From Chlamydoabsidia padenii (lineage: Eukaryota; Mucoromycota; Mucoromycetes; Mucorales; Cunninghamellaceae), in contig JAIWND010000020.1 in the NCBI GenBank assembly GCA_025330725.1, positions 589,333-653,332 on the forward strand: DNA of 64,000 bases, given 5' to 3'. Below the pieces are notes generated by a model. That model was not told the DNA's origin, did not search any database, and saw nothing but the letters and a program-made list of their open reading frames with translations. This document shows, piece after piece, positions 50,204 through 61,281 of this stretch. The position numbers and the translations under genes are program-made. The stretch's first letter is position 1. Every line of letters starts with the position of its first letter.

Positions 50204-51433
50204 GATATAAAAGTAAAAGAGTAAGAATTAAGCGTGCAAAGAAGATAAATACAAAGTAAGATAATAAAAATGGGGAGGACGAGTGTTGTAATAGTGATGG
50301 ATGGATGTTCTAATTTAACTGGAAGAATGGAATTAACATACAAAAGTACACCAAAGAGTATAAAATACAATAGAAGAAGTAAAAAAAGGAAGGAGGGAAG
50401 GAACGTAAGCCCAAAATTGGGTAAATAAGTAAAAAAAACAAAAGCAAAAGAGGAAAGAGAGACAATAAAACGAAATGATCAAAACAAAAAAAAAAACCGG
50501 AAGTAGTGTTGAAGGAAAAAAGGGGCGAATCGAAGAAAAAAAAAAAGAAAAAACACTTCAAATCCCGATCTATTGGTGTGTGACAATCCGCATTACGGCT
50601 AATAAATTGACCTTTTATCCTTAATGGCTGGCTCATTGACTCACTTGTAATAATAAACCTTTTCCACTCTCAGAAGGGTTGTGACAAAAAAAAACATATG
50701 GTATTGCCCTAATATAAGAATTGTGCTCTTTGTGTAAGTATGTGTGTTTTTTTTTAGTAGCAATTATAGTGACATTTTCAATCAATGAACATACTATACC
50801 AAGGAACGGCAAAATAAATTAAGCTTCCTCTATTTTATTTCGTATCAATCAATATGATTGGCTCGGCTTAGTGGTGGACGATCTTTCCTGCGGTTTTGAT
50901 TTATCATCAACGAGCGGGTTTTCATTTCCCTTTTTATTTTTCCTTGTCTCTTTGTAAGATGTAGCTTTTTGCCCCTTTGAACAATAGAGAATGAACTAGG
51001 ATTCCCTTGTCGAATAATCTTTTGCTTTCTGTTACATGTCTCCATTTACAGTTTAAGCCAATGACATTATATCGGTGTTTAAATTATTCTTACTTGCGCC
51101 CTGTGCTCTTTTTGGAACATTAGAAATCGTTCATCCTATGTGATGAACTGCAATAACAATCATCACAATATACAAATAGATTCAGTGTATTTGCGTGTTG
51201 CATTATGATATTCTAGTTGAGATAATACTCATTTATTCCTTTTGGATCAGGAACAATATCAGCCACTGTCTTTGTTTTATAATTCAAGTGCCGCTGAGTG
51301 GAATCGGCCAATAGAGGCGCGACATCATTTTCTCGTCTTCGCTTCATATTTTGACTTTTTTTTAATTTTTTCATTCTCCACTTTCTTTCTTCTCTCTCTT
51401 TCCCTCTCTCTCATCATCATCACATTCTTTAAC
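50204..51433. other. Spacer between flippase and BFR1
   Basis: CTTCAAATCCCG at 50556-50567 is 353 bp before the flippase ATG, suggesting a long or spliced 5' leader. ATTCAAGTGCCGC near 51281-51293 is a weaker variant, about 140 bp before BFR1. A 66-codon minus-strand frame (50845-51045, very basic) may be a small gene but has no supporting family. Confidence 0.4.
50556..50567 (-). promoter_or_regulatory. Recurrent promoter element upstream of the flippase
   Basis: CTTCAAATCCCG on the plus strand (CGGGATTTGAAG toward the gene), one base off the perfect word. Confidence 0.4.
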
Positions 51434-53093
51434 ATGGCTGAAACCACCACAACTCTCCCTAACAAGTACCTCAAGAAGCCTGACGAAGTAGCATTCAAGA
51501 AGGAACTGGAAGCCATCAATGAACGTATCGAAAAACTCAAGAAGCAAAACGTAAGTAGAACCCTCCTCCCCCCCCATAAAAAAAAAAAGGAACACAAAAC
51601 ATGTATCGTGCCGTTTTGGAAGAGGAACTCAATCTTTTTAACACAACTTGTATAGGATGCTGTCAAGGAAAAGATTAACAAGTTACCTGCTAAACAAGAC
51701 AATACCCGACGTGAAGAAATTAAGGCCGAACTTGCTGAACTCCGTGAAAAGCAAGGTAGTTTGAAACAAGAACGTCAAGCTGTTTATCAGCAATTGGACG
51801 CTATTAATGATTCTATTAAGAAGAAGGTATTATAAATAAGGATTGGGGATTATAAAGGGAAGGGATAACTAATCATGAATGTTTTAAATAGGTCGGTCAA
51901 GTCAAGGCTTTCCAACAAAAGGTCCCTTACAAGTCTGTTGCTGAAGTGGATGAACGTATCAGGTAAGGAACAAGAATAAAAATAAGAAAAAAAATGTAAT
52001 CAAGGATACTCATCTTTCCTTCTTAACAGGGAATTGGAACAAAGCATTGAATCTGGTGTTCGATTGGTGGAAGAAAAAAAGGTAAAGTAATCATTAAAAG
52101 GGGTGTCAAGGGGGATAATGACTGACAAGATACAACTATATTTTATATAGATGATCAATGAAATCTCTTTACTGAAGCGTAGCCGACAACAAGTTGATGA
52201 ATTGGACGAACAACAAGCCGCCATCGACCGAGAACGCAACATCGCCACTGAAATCAAGAAGAACATTGATGACTCTGAAGCCAAGAAACACAGCGAACGA
52301 TACGAAGAATTGGATGCTGAATTCAAACTTTTGTTTGGTAATGCTGCTCAGGAACGTGAAGCTCGCAACAAATTGTACGACGAACGATCCCGCCTCAAGG
52401 TCTTGTTGGATGCCGAATTCGATCAACTTCGGGCATTACGTGATGGACACCGTAAGGCAAACGATGAATATTATGCTGCTGTACGACAACACCGGGAAGC
52501 CAAGCGCGAACAAGAACGTCTCCTCAAGATCCAACAAGAACAAGAAAAACGTCAAGAACAACTCAAACAAGAACTCGAATTGGCCTCTTTACCTGCTTTT
52601 GAACATGAAATCAATCTCTGTGAAAACCTCTCTCACTTTTTACAAGGTTTTGTCAACCAACAAGATAAACCTACTGCTACTGCCACTACTGCTGCCGCTG
52701 CTCCCACCAATGGCTCTTCTCCTCGTCAAGTCGATGCTCTTCCCGAAGGTATGGTGCTCGCGAAGAAATCCGATGAAGATTACTTTGTAGGTGGTGGAAA
52801 GAAGGGACGTAAGGGTGGAAAGAAGCAAACTACCAAGAAGGAAAACACTACCGATGCTTTGAAATTACCTTTGGCTACTGTGGAAGGTTTCTTTGAAATC
52901 AAGGTGACTGTGCCTACCAAGATCTCGGAAATCCCTGCTACTTTGGAAAAACTCAAGGAACGCAAGCAATACTATGTGGATGAACAACCCAAGCAAACTG
53001 AAGCAAACAAGACCAAGGCCGAAGCCAAGATTGCCGCGATGGTGGAAAAGGAAAAGGAGGAAGAAGAAGAACGACTCAAGAAGGAACAAGAAG

Positions 53094-53125
<32 letters not shown>

Positions 53126-53167
53126 AATGACGATACTACGGAAACTATTGAAGTCAAGGAGGAATAG
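51434..53167 (+). CDS. BFR1: BFR1-like coiled-coil protein
   Basis: The ATG at 51434 (MAETTTTLPNKYLKKPDEVA) leads into coiled coil KELEAINERIEKLKKQN, then KINKLPAKQDNTRREEIKAE over five exons. Conserved Bfr1 features: VPYKSVAEVDERI near residue 115, EISLLKRSRQQVDELDEQQ, ERYEELDAEFKLLF and LPAFEHEINLCENLSHFLQG. The C-terminal half is basic and Ala-rich (KKGRKGGKKQTTKK, poly-Ala run before the end) and stops at 53167 (EVKEE). About 490 residues, near yeast Bfr1. Role: an mRNP component linked to polysomes at the ER and to correct chromosome ploidy in yeast. Confidence 0.9.
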
Positions 53168-53512
53168 ATTATAACATTTTGTCCCATCATCAACAACAAA
53201 ATCATATTATACACATCAACAATGACGCCAAACACATTTAAAACATCAAGAAACTTCCACTGGATTGTCGGTTTTTATTAGTACTAGTACTAGGTATAAT
53301 ATGTATTTATAGTTTTGTAGTAAAATATATATATATATCAAATAAAAAGGGGGAATCAATAAAGTTATAGAATCAAAATCAAAAAAAAAGTATGTCTTTT
53401 GGAATGTAATGGAGAAGGAACTAGGTTAATACAAACGGTATAATTTGGTCACAGAGACTAGGGGGGAAGGATTTTTATTGTGTATGGACAAAGGATAAAA
53501 ATAAAAACTATA

Positions 53513-54144
53513 CTAAGATGGTTCACCATGGTCAATGTTCTTGACAACAACGTAAGCGTCTTTATTGGGAATATGCTTGTAATAGTCTCTAGCCAGAGCG
53601 ACCTTTTGGAATCCATGACCATGATAGAATGCCAGTGCCGGGGTATTGAGGGTTTGGACGTGAAGATAAATACGAGTAATGGTGGGTTCGAGTTGTGCCT
53701 GAGCCACGACATGTTGAAGTAAGAGATGGCCCAGTCGTTGTCGTCGATAAGGTTCCAGTACCCCCAGCGTCATGATATAAACCCGGTATTTGCCTTGTTG
53801 TTGTAATTCAGGTTCAATACGACAACATATTGCACCTACAGCTAGATTGTCAAGATAAACTACATTTAAAAAAAAAAAGAGTGTGAGCAAAAGTCATGTT
53901 ATGGTATTGTTGTTGTTTTTTATTGTAGAGTGATTTTTACCCACTTTCGCAAATTCGCCTACGTTTTGAACCTGTTGATAAAAGGAATCACTATAATGGA
54001 CAGGGAAGAGTGCTAGATGCAATTCCTTGAGAGTGTCGACGTTCCATGCGCACACGTTCTTGAGATAAACGGTTCGTGATGATGGTAGAGTTGAAGTTGA
54101 TGCGGAAGTCGTTGGATTAGTGATGGATGGTGGACTGAAGATTG

Positions 54145-54195
<51 letters not shown>

Positions 54196-54235
54196 GATTC
54201 TGTTGTTGCTGATGGACTGACAAGTGGCGATTCAT
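53513..54235 (-). CDS. NAA50: NAA50-like N-terminal acetyltransferase with poly-Gln leader
   Basis: The ATG at 54235 (MNRHLSVHQQQQN) opens a poly-Gln run of about 18 residues (CAA/CAG, 54138-54197), then VYLKNVCAWNVDTLKELHLA with LFPVHYSDSFYQQV. Exon 2 gives VYLDNLAVGAICCRIEPELQ, YIMTLGVLEPYRRQRLGHLL, IYLHVQTLNTPALAFYHGHG and KDAYVVVKNIDHGEPS, stop at 53513. The FPV.Y.D.FY, YIMTLG.L.PYRR and YLHVQ..N..A..FY strings match human NAA50. The acetyl-CoA loop has RRQRLGHL where RRLGIG is usual. Role: the NatE catalytic subunit, acetylating Met-starting nascent chains. About 210 residues; the added Gln-rich N-terminus is unusual for this compact family. Confidence 0.92.
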
Positions 54236-54810
54236 ATCATTACAGATAATAATTAAAATATGTGGAAGAAGACAAGAGAGATTTTTTATTGAGGCGCCTG
54301 AGCGGAGTTTTTCTTAATGCAAAAGACTATTTTCAAGCTATGCTATACACCTAAATGTCCTTTACTATCAACTACCAGGGAAGTGATGGAAGTGGCATAC
54401 AACCCGCAACGTCTGTTTCATGAGGTACGATGTAGGCTGATGTGTTCTTGTAGCAAAACATCTTTTTACTACAAGTATTATCCAAAGGGAGACAGTCCAT
54501 TGAGTGAGTATCGCCATCCAATCAGTGTCAAAAAAGAGCTTGATACCAGTCTTTGAAGACCATCATACCGTTTTGACAATCAATCGAATCCAGTTGAGTA
54601 TAGATAAATTATAACAGTTCCAAAGGAAGGCTTGACAGTGGGGCCATAGAGAGAATACAGTTAAATAAAACGAAACAAAAAGAATTTATTTGATTCAAAT
54701 GTTGGGGTTTTATATATATATATATAAGGGAAGAAGTTTGAATGATATAATAATGATGTAATAAGATGTGGTAAGGTAAAGGTGTATAATATAAAGTATG
54801 GGTGATATGA
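54236..54810. other. Spacer between NAA50 and RING gene
   Basis: No motif copy is clear. A plus-strand frame (54317-54556, 79 codons) contains CRLMCSCSKTSFYYKYYPKG but has no family or promoter motif. A TA run lies at 54714-54725. Confidence 0.4.
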
Positions 54811-55194
54811 CTAGTATGTACCAATGTTCGAATCATAATGTATAGGACACCCGTTTCCACGTTCCAACCAATCCCGGAGACAGTGTCTATGATAAGAGCA
54901 TAAACACACCATTCTTGCAATCTTGTTTCCCACCTCGAATTCTTCAAAACATATAGGACATTCATCACCCACCTGAACTGTTCCTTCTGTCAAAGTATAG
55001 ACTAAAAAAAAAAAGAGAGAGAGAGATTAGTATTTGATTCACACTACACCACCTTTTCCTTTTTTCAACTTACTGATATAACGAGGAGGACGAACAGTAG
55101 GGCTACCGGTATTCAAACATTGATTCAAATGGGTTTCTTGTTGTCCCTTTCGCATCCCCAGTAACCCAGTACCACATACAGGACATTCAGTCAT
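54811..55194 (-). CDS. ZNRF-type zinc finger/RING E3 ubiquitin ligase, small
   Basis: Two exons: the ATG at 55194 gives MTECPVCGTGLLGMRKGQQE with THLNQCLNTG, a C-x2-C..H-x3-C zinc finger; a donor sits inside an Ile codon near 55077. Exon 2 reads DECPICFEEFEVGNKIARMV with CLCSYHRHCLRDWLERGNGC and PIHYDSNIGTY, ending at 54811. The RING ends in C-P-x-H, as in ZNRF1/2 (CPEH), and the LCLCxYHxxC core matches. About 100 residues. Family knowledge: such proteins sit on membranes (often via N-myristoylation in animals) and work with E2 enzymes; no Gly at position 2 is seen here. Confidence 0.85.
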
Positions 55195-56412
55195 TAAACT
55201 TTGTTGGCTATCCGTTCGTTGTATATATCATAGATGACCGAATCCTATTGAGTCGAGTACCGTCTAGTTGATACTAAACCATGCTATGTTGGTGGTGACA
55301 GTATAGTTGAGTATAATATAGCAGGCACCCACAGCTGGAATAGAATAGTCCGTTATAGTGATAGTATTGTCATTTACTGATATATCGAGTAGACAGGTGT
55401 AGTTGTAATACTGCATCGGTTGTTGTAGAGAGGTTGTTGCTGCTGCCATTAATCTATGTAAAAGCAGATGGATCTTATTAATCTGACTTGTTTTTTGTTT
55501 GACAGAAAGAGAGCTTTTATACAAATGTTTATGATTTGTATCTGTCTGCTTACCTATGCATTATACTGTGCTGCCAACAGCTCTAAGGATCCAATCAGAT
55601 TAATGAGCAGGATAGTGATCTAGAAAAGAAAAGAAAAGAAAAAAAAAAAGAGTGGGTTAATGCACAAATGTAAAATACGTACGTGTTACATACTTACTTT
55701 TATTCGACCTTTTAGCTATGTTTTTCGATAGGAAGTGCTATGTCATAGTGATGGTTTCGTTTGGTTTTGCCATCGCCATTATTATTTCGGTATCCAGAGG
55801 TCAAGTTGCGTTGGGCTCAATAGTGCTGTCGCTGTTTACCAAAGATGTCATTCCCATCCACCCAAAAGTACAATTGTCGTTTATCCAATAGATGATATTG
55901 TTGTACACCAAACCCATTGTAAATGGCTACACCATATAAATTATTTAACAAGTCAAGTTGAGCCGAGTCAAGTTCATTCGTAGAATACAGTGAGTATAAA
56001 GGTCTCAAAAGTAATAATGGCAAGCCAACGCAGTAAACAGTATAGTTGGAAGTTTTTATAAATGTTAAGGATGTAAGAAGTAGATTGTTGTAAGAAGTCT
56101 GTTAAAAGGGTTTTTTTATGAATGGGCAGGATTAAAAGAATAGGAAGGAAAAGAAAAAGAAAGGCAAGTCTTTCAAATTTCCCAGATAAAAGAAAAAAAA
56201 AACAGATCGGCGTTTGAAAATCGACAGTGAAAAATGGGCACCATTATCCCATTTACTAACAAAACGGCTAATCCATCATAGCAGTATAATTACTTCATTC
56301 AACTCGTGAAATGCATATTTTTTGAATGAATTGTGTCTCGTGCAGTTTAAGCAATTTTTTTAGTTTTTGATATGGTTTATATACGTCTTTCCTTGTCACA
56401 CAAAATATATCA
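55195..56412. other. Gene-poor stretch with fragments of possible membrane-protein coding sequence
   Basis: Minus-strand blocks MQYYNYTCLLDISVNDNTIT (55264-55450), ITILLINLIGSLELLAAQYN (near 55560-55625) and LDSAQLDLLNNLYGVAIYNG (55817-56020) look protein-like and splice-like borders occur, but stops and the lack of an upstream ATG prevent a model. A motif pair, TTTCAAATTTCCC and CGGCGTTTGAAAATCG (56173-56225), lies at the place of a promoter, so this may be a recently lost or poorly modelled gene. Confidence 0.35.
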
Positions 56413-56436
56413 GTCTTAAATAGTATAGTTCAAAGT

Positions 56437-57918
56437 TTATTTTTTTATTAAAGGTTGTGTGTCAAACAACAACAAGCACCAGAAAAATCGAGCACGAAAC
56501 GTATATGGTTGGCTTGTGGGGAGGGATTCAAAAAAAAGAAAGTGATCAGGTAGTGCCTGATCAAATGGGAGGGTCGGGTGTTGAAAATATGTTGCATGAA
56601 TGCATGAATGATCATGATGATGTTGAGGTGAATGGGGATGGAGCAAGTTGCATCCATCTGAAGTCAATGGGTTTGGATTCAAATGTGGCGGTTGGGTGGA
56701 GAGAAGAAGAGGCCATGTTCGATGCCAGTGGGAGTGTGGGAGCTTCATCTTGTTGTGATCACTTGGAAGGAGGTTGAGAAAATGATCAATGATATTAAAA
56801 TGGTGGATGTGAGTTGGCATTGGTGGGAGATGGTAGCGGACCATTGTCATTTAAAGCTGAATGATGAAGGGTTCTAGGATGTGGCATTCCTGTGTGTAAT
56901 GGATTCTTGTGCCTGAACTGGTCTGATCGCGGGAGCAAGTTCGTGTAGGATGTGGTGGGAGCCAATGCATCCGCCATTTGATGAGGCGATGGCGTTCTTT
57001 GGTAGTGGCAGGTGTGGTTATTATAGGGTCCATACGGCGAGGAAGAGGAGGAGGACGTGATCTCTGGAGGGTGACAGGTTGATGTTGGCGAGTGCAATGA
57101 TCAGCATCTCGGTGTTCTGTGATAATGATAGTGATGGAATCTATACTAGGAGGGGGATCTATTTCTAAATTAGAATCTGAGCCTGAAGTGGGTGTGTCCG
57201 AATTAGGGTTAGTGTTGTGACGATAATTTAAGTTTTCTGTTTCTTTTTCTTTTTCTTCTTCATATTTTATCTTTTTTTCTTGTTGTTTTTTATATAATTG
57301 ATATAGGTTATTACGTTTAATCATCTTTGACCATTCAGCATCTCGGGGCACAAACGGAAGGAATGAAGCGACGATATTAGCGATTAAAACACATGGTGGA
57401 AGTTGGTGAATACGAGCAAGGAACTTGGAATTGCAATATCTTGATACGAATGTCGGTAGTCGGTATATTGCCAATGTGCTCGATAATGGTGGTGTGTGAA
57501 TTCGCGGTGATGTTATGATTCAACAGAAGACGGATGCATCTCTACTGGCACTTGTGGATTTCGCGGAGTGTGTTGGATGAAGTTGGACGATGGCCAGACC
57601 ATATTCAAGGATGGGGCGGATAAAGGTGCGATAGGCTTTGATGGCTTGGTGAATGCCTAGCCCATATTGGTGTAGACCTATTCGACGGAGGGCTTGTTGT
57701 TGGTTGGTGGCTTTGGTAATGGCTTGATGGACCAGTTGGGAATTACAGATACCGTCTTCGTTGAAAGGAATGCCCAAATATTTGAATGATGTCGATACAG
57801 GTAATGACTGGTTGTAGATGGTGTATGGAATAGTAGGCGATGGATTGACTCGTTCGCATTTGGTAGGACTCCATTGGTAGCCATTATCTTGGGAATGGCG
57901 TTCAGCGATGGTAAGCAT
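56437..57918 (-). pseudogene. LINE copy 1, 3' part of ORF2 (broken)
   Basis: Frames at 57918-57520, 57474-56851 and 56850-56437 together correspond to the copy 2 sequence after the reverse transcriptase: ADIANMLTIAERHSQDNGYQ-like, RRIGLHQYGLGIHQAIKAYR and the C-terminal HWLPPHPTRTCS with IHYTQECHILE (a C-x-C..H..C knuckle). Frameshifts separate the frames; copy 2 is continuous here. Confidence 0.8.
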
Positions 57919-58751
57919 GTTGGCGATATCTTTGGCAGAACCAACTCTGATAATAATGATGGAGGTAGGGTACGAATGGTGATGGGGTGGTTACCTGTTA
58001 TCCTTAGGGCTTCAGGCAAGGAATCTATAAAAACGGCGTACAGGAGTGGACTCAAGATAGAACCTTGGAGGACACCGGTGGTGGGGTGGATAGGGGTGGA
58101 TAGATAATTCTTGATGATGATTCGAATACTCACCTCTTCGAACATATTTCTGATGATAGATACTAGCTCGAGTTGGACGCCTTGATCGTGTAACTTGGTC
58201 CAGATAATGGTGCTTTGGACGGAGCCATAGGCCTGTTTGATGTCCAAGAAGGCTAGTGTTGGTGAATGGTGGTATTGGCGCTTGTATTCCCGGATGATCA
58301 TGTGAAGGTTGAATGCTTGATCAAGACTGCCTCGCTTCTCTCGGAATCCAGCTTGGACGAAATCTAGGGCCTTCATTTGGTTTTTCAGTACAGGTAATAG
58401 GGTACGCTCGATGATCTTGCGGAATGTACAGGTTAAGCTAATGGGTCGGTAGTTGCTGGGGTCGGTTATATCATTCTTTTTATAGACTGGCACCACTTGG
58501 GCAGTACGCCACATTGTTGGAATATAGAACCATACCCAACACATATGGAGAAGTGGTGATAGGACTTTGGATGATGGATTGGCGATGGGTCGTAACATCT
58601 CACTGGTGATATGGTCTTTACCTGGAGCTTTGCGCATCGGCAATTCGGTGGTGATGATTCTATGTAAGTTAGCAGAAGAAAAAAAAAGAGGGTATGGAAG
58701 ACGAAAATGGAGTGGGATTGGGTGGTTGGGTGCTCTGCCTATGACCTCCAA
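57678..58751 (-). pseudogene. LINE copy 1, reverse transcriptase domain with internal deletion
   Basis: Recognisable RT motifs: RKAPGKDHITSEMLRPIANP, VVPVYKKNDITDPSNYRPIS with LTCTFRKIIERTLL, LDFVQAGFREKRGSLDQAFN, AFLDIKQAYGSVQSTIIWTK (motif A; the usual AYD/AFD has Gly here) and GVLQGSILSPLLYAVFIDSL (motif B'). After PPSLLSE the frame shifts because 103 bp are missing at 57945/57946 relative to copy 2, removing motif C (FADD). Not a working polymerase. Confidence 0.88.
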
Positions 58752-59826
58752 ATACCGTGGCTAAATGATTGCGCATTTGATCCGCTGCATCTTGGGGGCC
58801 GAGAGGGGTGGAAAATGTGGGGGAGGGTGTGGATGTTTTTTTTTTTCTTCTTTTAATATACTTATTAACCTCATTACCTGTTGAAGCCTGTAGATCCTGT
58901 GCAAATTGTGGCCATTGTATTGCCCTGGCTAGCTTGACTGCATTGGTGAACTTGGACTTGGCTTGGATGTATTTTTTCCATGTGGCGATTTGGGCGATGG
59001 GGTTGATGGTATTCCTCCATGTATTGTAGTGGTGCTGTCGATTGGTGGCTAGGTTTTGAAGTTCTTCGGTCCAAAACCATTTCCAATTTTTGGGTTTGAC
59101 TTTGCTTGGGGTAACACTGGCATCCAACGCGTCGTAAATGTTGGTGGTGATCTGGGTGGCAATCTCTTCGATTAGGTGGTAGCCATCAGAAGCGCAGTAG
59201 GTAGGTGAGGATGAATGTAGGGTGTGAAGGCGCTCTATTATTGGTAAGGTGGATGTGGTGAAGGTATTAATGTATATATTGGTTAGGTTCTGCTCGGTTA
59301 ATCGTTGGAGTTTCCATTGTCGTCTGCCTGGAGGTGGTGGTGGAAGGATTGCGATGGTCTGGTCGATTACAAAGGAAGCCTCACATAGATGGTGGTCGGA
59401 ATTAAACGAGTGCTGATGGTGGATGATGACTTCGTTGGTGGCAGTGGGACCCTGTGGTGATAGGAAAAAATCAATGATGCTCCTTCCATTGATGGTGTCA
59501 AGTGTGGGCTGGCCAAAAGCATAAACTTGATTCCAGTTGATGATGTCGTGGGTGGTCTGCCATTCTTCAAAGGTGTGGTGACGGTTGTTCGTCCTGGTGT
59601 CTCCAATTGTTGGTCCTAATCTGGTGTTTAGATCTCCTAGTATAATAGTATGGCTGTGGATTGGGATGTTAAATAAAGTAGATCGATACTGGACTAGATC
59701 AAGTTGTGGTGGAAAATAGAGGCCATGGATGGTATATTTATCTATGGAACAAGTAATAGTATACTGATTTATGGTGGGATGATGGTGAACGTGATGAGGA
59801 AAGTCAGGGCGGATTAGTAGTGACAA
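58669..59826 (-). pseudogene. LINE copy 1, AP-endonuclease domain
   Basis: An endonuclease/exonuclease/phosphatase fold is visible: IILGDLNTRLG (GDxN), STIDFF-like GRSIIDFFLSP and HSFNSDHHLCEASF (SDHH, catalytic Asp-His). Upstream, in other frames to about 60050, IAQLNAQGIDRLPGEVITFC and IDILLLTETYL supply the domain start but are separated by A-run frameshifts and a stop. The frame's end holds a Lys-rich run (KKTS) and a PTFSTPLGPQDAADQMRNHL linker to the RT. Confidence 0.85.
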
Positions 59827-60069
59827 TCCTCCATGACCTCTATGTGCAGTGGGTGCTTTGGTGGCGTAGGTGTGGTATTCTGTCCAGGTGGTGTGAAGAT
59901 TACCTGTTTAAAGATATGTCTCGGTTAGTAAGAGGATGTCTATTTTTTTTTTTTTGTGCAGAAGGTGATGACTTCGCCAGGGAGTCGGTCAATTCCTTGT
60001 GCATTGAGTTGGGCGATTTTTATTATTATTTTTTTGGTGTGCTCGAGAGCACTTGGAGGTTGATTTTGT

Positions 60070-61060
60070 TGGACCCTCATCACGAACATGATTCACCTTG
60101 GGAATCTTGGATGTCCATGTCATTGGGGTCGATGTCTTGGGTGTCGGGGTTGGAATCTTGGGAATCGAGGTTGAGTGGTCGAGTTGCTGTGGATGATTGG
60201 AAGTGATCGGTGTATATATCATCATTGATGTGGCGGAGGCCGTCGTTGTTGTGGAAAAATGAGATTAGGGCGTTCCCGAGGTGTTGGTTGCGCATACGGC
60301 GACAGATGGTGTCGATTCGTTTTTGGTGGATGGTGGTGACTGTCTGTATGCGTTGTTCTTTGTTGTAATGGTCGAAACGAGAATCTACAAGGACGGAAGC
60401 TGCTGTGGGATCAAAAGTGAGTGGGGTTAGCTTCTTTTTTTAAAAAATATGTCTGTGAATTCGTCTGCGTAGGATTGGTGAATCAAGATACCGATGACCT
60501 TGTCGGCGTGTGAATATCAACAATTCGTTTTGTGTTTATGCCGAGGATATCGAGTCCTGCGTGGAGGTAGGACGATCAAAAACGGTGTCATGAGTCAAAA
60601 GGGGTCGTATGTCTGTGTTTGAAAAAGTTGCATGATTTTTTCGCTGTTTAAAATCGTGGGCGGATTTTGAATTTGTTGTTGTATTTGTTGTTGTAGTTTT
60701 TCGATAATTTGTTTGGCGGCAATGAGTTCGGTGAGAAGTGTTTGAAAATCGTTTTTCCATCTTGAGTGCCCAATCTGGAAGGGCGTTGCTAGGGGTGTTG
60801 TCATGGCGGATTCAGGGGTGGTAGTTGGTGGAAGGGGTGAAGGGGATTTTTTTTTGTGTGATTGTTTTTTGGTTTTTTGAGGGGGTAGCAATGGGGGTAG
60901 CCTGTCGTTTTCTGGCTGATACTTGGGAGGGGGTAAGGAGTACTTTGGTCAGGAGGCCTCGATTGCGATTAGTACCGGGGGGAGGGGCCGGAAACAGTTG
61001 GTTAGAGGGTGGTGTAGGGGGAATGGTGATGAATGAAGTGTCCTTGGAATGAGATGACAG
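60070..61060 (-). pseudogene. LINE copy 1, ORF1-like coiled-coil protein (broken)
   Basis: Pieces in different frames: SSHSKDTSFITIPPTPPSNQ (near 61050), GRNRGLL-like and KRQATPIATPSKNQKT, then WKNDFQTLLTELIAAKQIIE with KLQQQIQQQIQ (coiled coil, about 60700) and, near the 3' end, NALISFFHNNDGLRHINDD with acidic TQDIDPNDMDIQDSQGESCS. Nucleic-acid-binding ORF1 proteins of LINEs have such coiled coils; no zinc knuckle is visible here. Confidence 0.6.
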
Positions 61061-61065
61061 TGTGC

Positions 61066-61077
61066 CGGGGTTTGAAT
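61066..61077 (-). promoter_or_regulatory. Recurrent promoter element at the LINE 5' end
   Basis: CGGGGTTTGAAT (host element variant) lies at the ORF1 start region; CGGAATTTAAAT (about 61124-61135) is another variant just upstream on the LINE's coding strand. Confidence 0.4.
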
Positions 61078-61281
61078 CAAGGGGTGAAATAATTATTTGA
61101 TGGTGGGAAAAGGAGACAAAACGTCGGAATTTAAATCAGGGGGTAAAAAAAGGGGTATGTGTTAGGGGTCAAAGGGGGTGTAATTTAAGGGGTAATGCAG
61201 TGAAAAAAGATATAAAAGAGCGAGAAATTTCAACGCGCGTTAAACTATCTTGTCAGACGGATATATATAGTCAATATATCA

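Larger units (their letters stand above)
56413..61272 (-). mobile_element. Non-LTR (LINE) retrotransposon, copy 1, inactivated
   Basis: The minus strand runs from an ORF1-like region (about 61060-60070) through an endonuclease and reverse transcriptase to the 3' end near 56413. Possible 9-bp target-site duplications, AATATATCA, lie at 56404-56412 and 61273-61281; they are AT-rich so only suggestive, giving about 4.86 kb. ORF1 is split by frameshifts around A-runs. The reverse transcriptase lacks its FADD segment (103-bp deletion versus copy 2). The 3' start of both copies shares CTTARATAGTATAGTTCAAA. Confidence 0.85.

Noticed and set aside
50845..51045. 66-codon basic minus-strand ORF
   Set aside because: Has an ATG and stop but no family, no clear promoter motif or splice signal; kept only as a note in the spacer entry.
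54317..54556. 79-codon plus-strand ORF with a few Cys
   Set aside because: No recognised domain, and it lies between two minus-strand genes without a promoter element.
56404..61281. AATATATCA as proven target-site duplication of LINE copy 1
   Set aside because: Only 9 bp and almost all A/T, so it could be chance; reported as suggestive and not used as proof of the element ends.
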